Below, piece after piece: positions 25,140 through 32,043 of a stretch of DNA of 43,960 nucleotides. The stretch lies in assembly GCA_900767595.1 (NCBI GenBank), contig CAAFZS010000031.1, positions 1 through 43,960 on the forward strand. The letters run 5' to 3'. A program made the translations under genes and the position numbers. Source of the DNA: Bacteroidales bacterium (lineage in GTDB: Bacteria > Bacteroidota > Bacteroidia > Bacteroidales > Paludibacteraceae). The notes beneath the pieces are model-generated. The model was not told the DNA's origin. It did no database searches and saw only the letters and a program-made list of their open reading frames with translations. The first letter of the stretch is position 1. Each line of letters begins with the position of its first letter.

Positions 25140-26368
25140 TACTTCAAATAATCGTTGAGGTTAACAATATTAAAGGCATTATAATACTTATCCATATTAT
25201 GCTCAATACGCATCAGCACGATATCCTCGGCATTGATACCAAAGCGATTGAGGTTATCGTACAGGTTTTGACGAGCTACCAACACTTCAGGATTCTGCCA
25301 AATATAACGGCAACCGGTCTTTACCAACCACAATTGACGCTCCTTCGAGCACTCGCTCAGGTCTTTCCCGACCTCTTCATTCCGTAGCCATTTCTTCCAA
25401 CGGCCACTCTGATAAACGGCTTTCCATAAAGCGTCCGACATGCCGCTCTTTTGAGCAATCTTACCTTCCTCAAACAAAGCAGCCTCTTTAGCTTCAAGCT
25501 CCATCAAACCGTCGTACTCGCACATCGTGAACTCCGGGCCGACGTTTGCTGCTCCCATACCCGAAGTAGGATAGTCTTGCGGATTGTCAACATCGTCGCT
25601 ATAGTGACCCTTGATATACGAACCATAAGGACGAACCTTCGCGGTGAGGTTACGGGCTACTTGAGCATCAAAGAGTGTAGTATGCAAGTCGGTACCTACT
25701 TTACCAACGATAAAGATAGGCCAAATCTCCGGCATTCCGGCAGCAGCAAGACCGGACTTAAGGTCACTTAAGAAAGTGTCAAACGTCTTTTCATCAGCCA
25801 AACCGCCATGAACCTCTTCCGTTCCAACCTCATAACTGATAGGAGCGATATTGTGAGCCTTGCGAAAATCCTCTGCATGCTTAATCAATTCAACCGTGCG
25901 TTTAGCCACTACATGGATATTGATAATCTCACCCTTCGGCAGAGTAATGTCCACCGTCGGATCCACGTGAATAAGATCATAGCCGGCTAAGATGGCAGCC
26001 TCATAACTCTTCTTCACGCCGTCCATAGCCTGCTCCAAAGTGTATTTCTCCAATGTCTGCTTATCCTTCAACCAAGGACCTCCGTGGTCAATAGCCACTA
26101 CATAAGGACCGGTATAGTTAACAGCCGCTGCTTCGCGAGCCAAGATCTTCGTAAACTCGGCTTGCGTCATGCCGGTATAACCGCCATCGTTATCCACCTG
26201 ATTGAGGGTGGTAGCAAAATAAATCGGCGAGTTATTACGCTTGGCTGCACGGAAGGAAGCCTTAATCACACTTAACGAATTCGGACAAGCCGCAAACAAT
26301 GTCATCGGAATACCCGTAGCAGCCTTACGCTGCTCCATTACTTCTAAAATATGCTCTGTCTTTTTCAT
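25139..26368 (-). CDS. gatZ: D-tagatose-1,6-bisphosphate aldolase non-catalytic subunit-like (GatZ/KbaZ)
   Basis: 409 aa. GatZ/KbaZ family, with conserved GIPMTLFAACPNSLSVI (19-35), FATTLNQVDNDGGYTGMT, VAIDHGGPW, LIHVDPTVD, YEVGTEEVHGG and VGPEFTMCEYDGL. In Escherichia coli GatZ/KbaZ is needed for stability and activity of the class II aldolase GatY/KbaY; no GatY/KbaY gene is in this window. Either the partner is encoded elsewhere or this member is an enzyme in its own right. It lies between agaS (61-bp gap filled by repeat family F) and the PfkB kinase (1-bp overlap). Cytoplasmic. Confidence 0.85.
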   Translation of the reverse strand: MKKTEHILEVMEQRKAATGIPMTLFAACPNSLSVIKASFRAAKRNNSPIYFATTLNQVDNDGGYTGMTQAEFTKILAREAAAVNYTGPYVVAIDHGGPWLKDKQTLEKYTLEQAMDGVKKSYEAAILAGYDLIHVDPTVDITLPKGEIINIHVVAKRTVELIKHAEDFRKAHNIAPISYEVGTEEVHGGLADEKTFDTFLSDLKSGLAAAGMPEIWPIFIVGKVGTDLHTTLFDAQVARNLTAKVRPYGSYIKGHYSDDVDNPQDYPTSGMGAANVGPEFTMCEYDGLMELEAKEAALFEEGKIAQKSGMSDALWKAVYQSGRWKKWLRNEEVGKDLSECSKERQLWLVKTGCRYIWQNPEVLVARQNLYDNLNRFGINAEDIVLMRIEHNMDKYYNAFNIVNLNDYLK

Positions 26369-26370
26369 AT

Positions 26371-26430
26371 CTTTAAACTTTAAACTTTAAACTCTAAACT
26401 ACTCTACACTCTACACTCTACACTCTCAAC
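26371..26430. repeat. Repeat family F, intercistronic
   Basis: CTTTAAACTTTAAACTTT, AAACTCTAAACTAC and three TCTACACTC units fill the 61-bp gap between agaS and gatZ. The agaS stop TAG (26430-26432) borders it. Confidence 0.85.
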
Positions 26431-27542
26431 TAATAAATAGTCACTCCTTCTACAACGCGGCTGATATTTCCGCTCACACTCGGCGTGTCTGGGCACAAAC
26501 CATGTGCCACACTGGCATTGAAACCTAACAACTGACCTACCAATACATAAGGGATTAAACCATAAATACCCGTCTTGTCACTGCCATTCGGCATCACAAT
26601 CTCCGCATCAGCCTTAATATCTACATTTACTTTCTTCCCGTTTGCCACAATAATCTGCTTCGTTTGCGGGTTATTAGCAGCCACTTGACGCATCAGGTCG
26701 CGCTCGTATTGCTGCACTTCTTCTACATCCGAAGTCAGATATACCACTAAGGAATCAGGCTTAACTACAGCCTTCGGTCCATGACGGAAGCCAAGGAAAC
26801 TATCGAACTTGCAAACGATAGCACCATCCGTCAGCTCCTGCAACTTCAAGTGGCACTCCTCGGCAATACCCTTCATCTCTCCACTGCCCAAGAACACACC
26901 ACGACTGAACTTCGAATTGGCAATCGCCTTAATGGCATCTTGACAATTATCAATAATATATTGCGCATTCTCTGCCGTTGCCTTAATAAACGCAGCCTCG
27001 TTCTCAATCGTACCTATCTTCGCAAGCATTGCACCCGTCAACAACATCGTAGAGAAACTGCTGGTCATCGCCAAACTCAAGTCGTTCGTCTCCTTCGGCA
27101 AAAGGATAAGACAGGTATTCGCCTCGTTTCCACGGAGAGCAAGTTCGCCCTTCTCGTTACATGTAATGAAAATGTGCGCCACTTGGTCACAATACGCATT
27201 AGCCTTATTCACTACCGCTACACTCTCAGGACTATTACCCGAACGAGCAAAAGAGATAAGCAATAACGGCGTTTGTTTCGAAAGGAAAGAAGGCATATGG
27301 GTTACCAAGTCCGTCGTCGCCACGGCGCGACAACGATCCCACCCCTGCTTGCGCAATACAGGACACAGGGCATCACCGATGAAGGCGGATGTACCGGCTC
27401 CTGTCAAAACCACATCAGTATCCTTCGTTAAATACTTAGCCAAGAAAGACACTACCGCATCCTTCTGCTTTACTAATGATTCATATTCCTGCAACCACAT
27501 TTTCGGTTGTTGAAGAATCTCACGATACGTATTTGTTTCCAT
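26430..27542 (-). CDS. agaS: AgaS-type SIS-domain sugar isomerase/deaminase
   Basis: 370 aa with two SIS domains. The first holds TGAGTSAFIGDAL (47-59) and ISFARSGNSPESVAV. The second holds GSGEMKGIAEECHLKLQEL and the FLGFRHGPKAVV signature of AgaS. AgaS proteins deaminate and isomerise galactosamine-6-phosphate to tagatose-6-phosphate. With a PfkB kinase and GatZ-like protein downstream and a DeoR regulator divergent, this is a coherent galactosamine/tagatose-phosphate-like module. No GalNAc-6-phosphate deacetylase is present. First gene of the operon, with a leader of about 40 nt from the palindrome-containing promoter at 27589-27620. Confidence 0.88.
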   Translation of the reverse strand: METNTYREILQQPKMWLQEYESLVKQKDAVVSFLAKYLTKDTDVVLTGAGTSAFIGDALCPVLRKQGWDRCRAVATTDLVTHMPSFLSKQTPLLLISFARSGNSPESVAVVNKANAYCDQVAHIFITCNEKGELALRGNEANTCLILLPKETNDLSLAMTSSFSTMLLTGAMLAKIGTIENEAAFIKATAENAQYIIDNCQDAIKAIANSKFSRGVFLGSGEMKGIAEECHLKLQELTDGAIVCKFDSFLGFRHGPKAVVKPDSLVVYLTSDVEEVQQYERDLMRQVAANNPQTKQIIVANGKKVNVDIKADAEIVMPNGSDKTGIYGLIPYVLVGQLLGFNASVAHGLCPDTPSVSGNISRVVEGVTIY

Positions 27543-27580
27543 ATATGTTTTATGTTAAAAAAGTATGTCTTTTTATCAAA

Positions 27581-27732
27581 TTCGAGTGCAAAATTACTAC
27601 AAATATTTATTTGTAGAAAATTTTTAAATATGTTTTTAAACATGTTTTTTGCACCTTTTTTATAAGTAACTGTAAATTTGTCACTTATACATTACATTTT
27701 TTTGTATTTTATGTTTCGGAGGGTTTCGAAAC
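27581..27732. promoter_or_regulatory. Regulatory region shared with the esterase operon
   Basis: Same blocks and spacing as 8111-8262: an identical 43-bp start, the spacer palindrome (27597-27616), the second inverted repeat with one mismatch (27628-27645), TTTGTCACTTA, and GTTTCGGA..GTTTCGAAAC (27713-27732). The last element is 11 bp upstream of the -33 box of the divergent regulator, so that gene may be autoregulated. Confidence 0.78.
27589..27620 (-). promoter_or_regulatory. Promoter of the agaS operon with a palindrome in the spacer
   Basis: Minus strand: -7 box TAATTTTG (27589-27596) and weak -33 TTTT (27617-27620). The 20-bp spacer is the inverted repeat with arms CTACAAATA/TATTTGTAG. 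It should drive all genes from agaS to phoA, since no other clear promoter is seen in the short gaps. Confidence 0.72.
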
Positions 27733-27743
27733 TCTACTGCCTA

Positions 27744-27774
27744 TTGTGTATATCAAATAATTTTCGTAACTTTG
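27744..27774 (+). promoter_or_regulatory. Promoter of the DeoR-type regulator
   Basis: -33 TTG (27744-27746), 20-bp spacer containing TATATCAAA, -7 box TAACTTTG (27767-27774). Start near 27781, leader about 16 nt. Confidence 0.75.
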
Positions 27775-27796
27775 CAACCGAAATTCGAAAGATGTT

Positions 27797-28573
27797 ATGA
27801 ACACAACGACAACAAGAGAGCGTAGGGCGCTCATTTTAAGTAAGTTACAAGACAATAAGGAGGTTGGAGTAACCACCTTAAGTCAGCAATATGGTGTTTC
27901 GGAAGTTACGATTCGAAAGGATTTGAATGAACTTCAGCGAAGAAATCTTATTTTGCGAACGCGCGGAGGTGCTGTGCGTGTTCCGAAGACGGAAACGGAT
28001 AAGGATACGTCCGTGGAAAACAAGCGGATGTACAACATCGCCGAGAAAAAAGCTATTGGACGCTTGGCGGCTTCTTTCATACAAAACGATGATACTATCT
28101 TGCTCGATTCGGGAACAACCACCTTAGAGATTGCCAAGAATTTAGATCGGCTCAAGCAGTTAACCATCATCACCAATAGTATGGATATCGCTCTGGAGTT
28201 GTTGCGTTACAATCGTTTTACGATTATTCTTTTGGGTGGTCACGTGCGTCTCACATCCCATTCTATGGTAGGACCGTTAGCCGAAGCAGCTTTGAAGAAT
28301 TTCTATTGCGATAAACTCTTTTTGGGTATTGACTCTTTCAATATGGAGGAGGGTATCTCCACACCCAATATAGAAGAGGCGCACTTGAATCAGAATATGA
28401 TAGAGAAGGCCAAAGAGGTTATCGCCGTTTGTGACTCCAGTAAGTTTAATCGTCGCAGTTTTGCGTTTATTGCTCCCGTAAAGAAACTCAGCACGGTCAT
28501 TACGGACAACGCTGTTTCTCAAGATATCAAAGCCAAGTTACGCGAGCAAGGCGTACAAGTATATATTGCCTAA
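27797..28573 (+). CDS. DeoR/GlpR-family transcriptional regulator
   Basis: 258 aa. An N-terminal DeoR winged helix-turn-helix (TTLSQQYGVSEVTIRKDL, 26-43, then RRNLILRTRGGAV) is followed by the DeoR C-terminal sugar-phosphate sensor (IGRLAASFIQNDDTILLDSG, then TTTLEIA; later FLGIDSF, CDSSKF). Such proteins usually repress sugar operons until a phosphorylated intermediate binds. It is divergent from agaS (254-bp intergenic region), resembling AgaR in position. I infer that it binds one of the shared palindromes, so it may also control the esterase operon 19 kb away. The ATG at 27797 is chosen; an ATG at 27792 is in another frame. Confidence 0.9.
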   Translation: MNTTTTRERRALILSKLQDNKEVGVTTLSQQYGVSEVTIRKDLNELQRRNLILRTRGGAVRVPKTETDKDTSVENKRMYNIAEKKAIGRLAASFIQNDDTILLDSGTTTLEIAKNLDRLKQLTIITNSMDIALELLRYNRFTIILLGGHVRLTSHSMVGPLAEAALKNFYCDKLFLGIDSFNMEEGISTPNIEEAHLNQNMIEKAKEVIAVCDSSKFNRRSFAFIAPVKKLSTVITDNAVSQDIKAKLREQGVQVYIA

Positions 28574-28599
28574 TATTTTACAGATTTTTCGTCACAATC

Positions 28600-28630
28600 T
28601 TGCATATATCAAAAAAAAGCAGTACCTTTG
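28600..28630 (+). promoter_or_regulatory. uvrA promoter
   Basis: -33 TTG (28600-28602), 20-bp spacer CATATATCAAAAAAAA plus GCAG, -7 box TACCTTTG (28623-28630). Start near 28637, only about 5 nt before ATG 28642, so the transcript is nearly leaderless. Confidence 0.75.
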
Positions 28631-28641
28631 CAGTTCGAATC

Positions 28642-31365
28642 ATGGCAAAGTCAGCGAAACATATTAAAGTTTATGGGGCAAGGGTCAATAACCTCAAGAA
28701 CATTGATGTCTCTATTCCGCGAAACACGCTGACCGTCATCACGGGTCTGAGCGGTAGCGGCAAATCCTCCCTTGCCTTCGATACCATCTTTGCCGAAGGA
28801 CAGCGTCGATATATAGACACCTTTTCTTCTTATTCGCGCGCGTACATAGGTACGATCGAGCGCCCCGATGTGGATAAGATTGTGGGCCTTAGTCCCGTAA
28901 TATCCATTGACCAGAAGACCACCTCCCGCAATCCGCGTTCAACCGTAGGTACAGTAACGGAGATTTACGACTACCTCCGCCTGCTCTATGCCCGTGCGGC
29001 AGAGCCTTACTCGTGGGCGAGCGGAGAAAAGATGGTGCGGCTGACCGATGAACAGATTCTATCCATCATACAACGGGACTATGCCGGACAGAAGATTCTC
29101 ATTCTTGCGCCCGTCGTCAATAACCGCAAAGGACATTATAAAGAACTCTTTGACACCCTCCGACGCAAAGGCTATTCGCGCGTCCGCGTAGATGGGGAGA
29201 TACTGGAACTGGAATACGGGATGAAAGTGGACCGGTACAAGAACCACACCATCGAAGTAGTGGTGGATAGGCTCGCTAATCCCGAATCAATGGAGACCGA
29301 CCGCCTCAAACAGTCTATCGATAAAGCAATGACTCAAGGCAACGGGACAATGGAAATATGGGGGAAAAGGATTGAAGAAAAAGGAATGAGGAATGAGGAA
29401 TTGATAAATGATGAATTGCATTATTACAGCCGCAATTTAATGTGCCCGACGACGGGAATGAGTTATCCCGAACCGGCACCCCACTCGTTCTCTTTCAATA
29501 GCCCGTCGGGCTGGTGCCCCACCTGTAAAGGACTGGGGGTGATTCGAGGAGTAGAGGAGGATGGGAGTAGAGGAGTAGGGTCTAATGATGAGTTTGACCG
29601 GATTATACATTCCGATAACTGGTATGAACAGTTGCTGACCTATCAGTCCAAGGAGTATGAGGAAGAGGAAAAAGGAAAAGGGATTGAGGAAAAAGGAATG
29701 AGGAATGTTACTTGTCCAGAGTGCGAGGGGAAACGACTGAATAAAGAAGCCCTGTCCTATAAACTGGCGGGCAAGTCGATTGCGGATTTAACCAATATGG
29801 ACCTGACAACCCTCTATAACTTTCTTACAGCCGTAGGCGGTCATACAGCGCAGCGGTCATACAGCGATAGCGGTCTTTCACCGATGCAAGCAGCGATTGC
29901 GGCACCGATCATTAAGGAGATACGCACACGACTGGAGTTTATGCTCAATGTCGGACTCAGTTACCTCAGTCTTTCCCGATCATCGGATAGCCTGAGTGGT
30001 GGAGAGCACCAGCGTATCCGACTGGCAACCCAAATAGGAGCCCGATTGGTGAATGTGCTCTATATCCTCGACGAGCCCAGTATCGGTTTGCACCAACGCG
30101 ATAACCAACGGCTCATCGAATCGCTCAAACAACTACGCGACATGGGGAACTCCGTCATCGTGGTCGAACATGATGAGCAGATCATGCGGCAAGCCGATTA
30201 TATTGTCGATATCGGTCCTCGTGCCGGTCGCTTAGGTGGCGAAGTGGTGTTCCAAGGGACACCGGAGGAATTGCTCAAAACCGACACATTGACGGCAAAT
30301 TATCTCAAAAACAGTCTTTCAGTGAGCGCAGCGAACGGTCCTACAGCGAAGCGGTCCTACAGCGATAGCGGTCTTTCAGGCGCAGCCGGTCAAATGACAT
30401 TGCGCGGGTGCAAGGGAAATAATCTAAAGAATATTGATGTGAGTTTCCCGTTAGGGAAGATGATTGGTGTGACGGGCGTGTCGGGTTCGGGCAAATCGAC
30501 GCTTATCAACCAAACGCTCTACCCTATCCTCAGTCAGCATTTTTATCGTTCCTTACAAGACCCGCTTCCTTACGACAGTATCACCGGATTAGAGTATATC
30601 GATAAAGTCATTGCTGTGGATCAAGCGCCCATCGGGCGCAGTCCGCGCAGTAATCCTGCTACCTATACCTCCGTCTTCTCGGATATTCGCGAACTCTTTG
30701 CTCAGACACCGCAAGCCCGTGTCCGCGGTTGGAAAGCCGGCCGGTTCTCGTTCAACACCCACGGAGGACGCTGCGACGAATGTATGGGTAACGGGTACAA
30801 ACGCATTGAGATGCATTTTATGCCGGATGTGATGGTTCCCTGCGAAGTATGCGGTGGTCAACGCTACAATCACGAGACTTTGGAGGCACGCTATAAGGGT
30901 AAGAACATTGCCGAGGTTTTAGATATGACCATTGACCAAGCAGTAGAGTTCTTTGAGGCGCAGCCGACCATCCTTAAAAAGATTCGCACCATCCAGGATG
31001 TAGGACTGGGGTACATCAAACTCGGTCAATCCGCCACAACCCTCTCGGGCGGTGAGAGCCAGCGCATCAAGTTGGCTGCGGAGTTGAGTCGTCCCTCGAC
31101 CGGCCGAACGGTTTACGTTCTGGACGAACCGACTACCGGCCTTCATTTCGAAGATATAAAAATCCTTATGGGTGTGCTGCGCAAACTCGTGGATAAGGGC
31201 AATACGGTGATTATCATCGAACACAACCTCGATGTCATCCGTCAATGTGACCACCTTATTGACCTCGGACCGGAGGGCGGTTCGGGAGGAGGACAAGTCG
31301 TAGCCGTAGGTTCACAAGAGGACATAAAAAACTGCCCCGCCTCGCTGACAGGACAGTATTTGTAG
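28642..31365 (+). CDS. uvrA: Excinuclease ABC subunit UvrA with in-frame repeat insertions
   Basis: 907 aa from ATG 28642; the frame upstream runs into the promoter. Nucleotide-excision-repair damage sensor and ABC-type ATPase. First ATPase half: Walker A GLSGSGKS (35-42), signature LSGGE (451-455). Second half: GVSGSGKS (612-619), LSGGE (801-805), VLDEPTTGLH. Zinc module 2 is complete (C711, C714, C734, C737). Module 1 has C268, T271, C292 and C295, a variant I recall in other Bacteroidota. Short repeats are read in-frame in five places (about 243-259, 302-314, 342-355, 391-414 and 560-582), all in surface loops or the linker between halves, while the ATPase motifs are intact. Its stop TAG is the first codon of a family D element. 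Confidence 0.93.
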   Translation: MAKSAKHIKVYGARVNNLKNIDVSIPRNTLTVITGLSGSGKSSLAFDTIFAEGQRRYIDTFSSYSRAYIGTIERPDVDKIVGLSPVISIDQKTTSRNPRSTVGTVTEIYDYLRLLYARAAEPYSWASGEKMVRLTDEQILSIIQRDYAGQKILILAPVVNNRKGHYKELFDTLRRKGYSRVRVDGEILELEYGMKVDRYKNHTIEVVVDRLANPESMETDRLKQSIDKAMTQGNGTMEIWGKRIEEKGMRNEELINDELHYYSRNLMCPTTGMSYPEPAPHSFSFNSPSGWCPTCKGLGVIRGVEEDGSRGVGSNDEFDRIIHSDNWYEQLLTYQSKEYEEEEKGKGIEEKGMRNVTCPECEGKRLNKEALSYKLAGKSIADLTNMDLTTLYNFLTAVGGHTAQRSYSDSGLSPMQAAIAAPIIKEIRTRLEFMLNVGLSYLSLSRSSDSLSGGEHQRIRLATQIGARLVNVLYILDEPSIGLHQRDNQRLIESLKQLRDMGNSVIVVEHDEQIMRQADYIVDIGPRAGRLGGEVVFQGTPEELLKTDTLTANYLKNSLSVSAANGPTAKRSYSDSGLSGAAGQMTLRGCKGNNLKNIDVSFPLGKMIGVTGVSGSGKSTLINQTLYPILSQHFYRSLQDPLPYDSITGLEYIDKVIAVDQAPIGRSPRSNPATYTSVFSDIRELFAQTPQARVRGWKAGRFSFNTHGGRCDECMGNGYKRIEMHFMPDVMVPCEVCGGQRYNHETLEARYKGKNIAEVLDMTIDQAVEFFEAQPTILKKIRTIQDVGLGYIKLGQSATTLSGGESQRIKLAAELSRPSTGRTVYVLDEPTTGLHFEDIKILMGVLRKLVDKGNTVIIIEHNLDVIRQCDHLIDLGPEGGSGGGQVVAVGSQEDIKNCPASLTGQYL
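29362..29420. repeat. Repeat families C and G inside uvrA
   Basis: AAAAGGATTGAAGAAAAAGG, then AATGAGGAATGAGG and TTGATAAATGATGAATTG, read as KRIEEKGMRNEELINDEL just before zinc module 1. Confidence 0.8.
29547..29580. repeat. Repeat family A inside uvrA
   Basis: GGAGTAGAGGAGGATGGGAG then TAGAGGAGTAGGG, read as RGVEEDGSRGVGS. Nearly identical to the peptide in the VirE-like protein. Confidence 0.85.
29660..29707. repeat. Repeat family C, second copy in uvrA
   Basis: GAGGAAGAGGAAAAAGG followed by GATTGAGGAAAAAGG and AATGAGGAATG, read as EEEEKGKGIEEKGMRN before the CPEC motif. Confidence 0.8.
29824..29874. repeat. Hairpin repeat family H in uvrA, three units
   Basis: Contiguous units CTTACAGCCGTAGGCGGT, CATACAGCGCAGCGGT and CATACAGCGATAGCGGT (18, 16 and 17 nt), followed by CTTTCACCGATGC, a possible decayed fourth unit. 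Read as LTAVGGHTAQRSYSDSG. Confidence 0.85.
30316..30390. repeat. Hairpin repeat family H in the uvrA inter-domain linker, four units
   Basis: Four contiguous units of 24, 16, 17 and 18 nt, each CYTWCAG...CGGT (for example CCTACAGCGAAGCGGT and CTTTCAGGCGCAGCCGGT). Read as SLSVSAANGPTAKRSYSDSG then LSGAAGQ, in the linker between the ATPase halves. Total 75 bp, so the frame is kept. Confidence 0.88.
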
Positions 31366-31405
31366 TGCGCCCGGAGGGCTATTGTGGATTGTGGATAGTG
31401 GATTG
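31363..31405. repeat. Repeat family D element with hairpin between convergent genes
   Basis: TAGTGCGCC, hairpin GCCC-GGA-GGGC, then CTATTGTGGATTGTGG and ATAGTGGATTG. It fills the 40-bp gap between uvrA and tdk. Its first three bases are the uvrA stop. The same element with a different hairpin lies at 38828-38878 on the other strand. Confidence 0.8.
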
Positions 31406-32008
31406 TTAGAATAGGTTGCCTTGTTTTTGGTTCTCGATAGCGGCTTTCCAACACTTGCGGCAGAGGGTGATATACTTATCCTCACCCCCAATCTCAATCT
31501 GCGAACCATCGGTAACGATGCGTCCGTTCTGGTCAATACGCGCATTGATGATCGTCTTATCGCCACACGAGCAGGCAGACTCCACTTCACCTATCTCGTC
31601 CGCGAGTTCGAATAGACGTTTAGACCCCGGGAAGAGGTGACTCTGGAAGTCTGTACGCAACCCATAGCAGGTGACATCTATTCCGAGTTTATCCACGATA
31701 TCGGACAACTGGTCGATTTGTTTCTCCGAGAGGAACTGTGCCTCATCGACGAGGATCTGTTTGAATCCGCCCGTAGTATGGAGTTCGCGTACGAGTTCGA
31801 AGATGTTCGTATCGGTTTTGATGAGTTCGCACTCGCGACTCAGACCGCAACGAGACGAGATGGTTGTCTTATCATTACGATCGTCGATGGCGGACTTCAT
31901 AGCTAAAAACGGCACGCCACGTTCTTGCAGACCATAGGCGTTAGCAATTAACATCATACTTTTGCCCGAATTCATAGGGGCGTAGATAAATTTTAGACGA
32001 GGTTTCAT
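31406..32008 (-). CDS. tdk: Thymidine kinase
   Basis: 200 aa, type II thymidine kinase phosphorylating thymidine in pyrimidine salvage. P-loop YAPMNSGKSMML (9-20), ILVDEAQFL with the catalytic Glu, YGLRTDF, and a structural zinc site formed by CSCG and CRKC near the C-terminus. Convergent with uvrA. It starts 16 bp after the rSAM gene stop, and repeat family E lies there. The TAA stop directly abuts repeat family D. Confidence 0.93.
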   Translation of the reverse strand: MKPRLKFIYAPMNSGKSMMLIANAYGLQERGVPFLAMKSAIDDRNDKTTISSRCGLSRECELIKTDTNIFELVRELHTTGGFKQILVDEAQFLSEKQIDQLSDIVDKLGIDVTCYGLRTDFQSHLFPGSKRLFELADEIGEVESACSCGDKTIINARIDQNGRIVTDGSQIEIGGEDKYITLCRKCWKAAIENQKQGNLF

Positions 32009-32010
32009 AT

Positions 32011-32043
32011 TTAGTTATTAGTCGTTAGTTGTTAGTCGTTAGT
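32011..32043. repeat. Repeat family E at the rSAM gene 3' end
   Basis: TTAGTTATTAGTCGTTAG then TTGTTAGTCGTTAG. It encodes the last residues of the rSAM protein (KLTTNN) and its TAA stop (32025-32027). Confidence 0.85.

Noticed and set aside
26371..26430. Sequencing or assembly artefact for the tandem repeats
   Set aside because: Copies are degenerate, differ from place to place, keep reading frames in essential genes and recur in many unrelated sites.
1..27542. Classical polysaccharide utilisation locus
   Set aside because: No SusC/SusD-like pair, hybrid two-component regulator or recognised polysaccharide lyase or GH family gene is present in the window.
28600..28641. Upstream start for UvrA
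   Set aside because: The TTG codon is the -33 box of the promoter. The conserved UvrA N-terminus starts at the ATG 28642.
29480..29570. Missing cysteine in UvrA zinc module 1 as a sign of inactivation
   Set aside because: A CPTTG form at this place is, as I recall, usual in Bacteroidota UvrA, and all ATPase motifs are intact.
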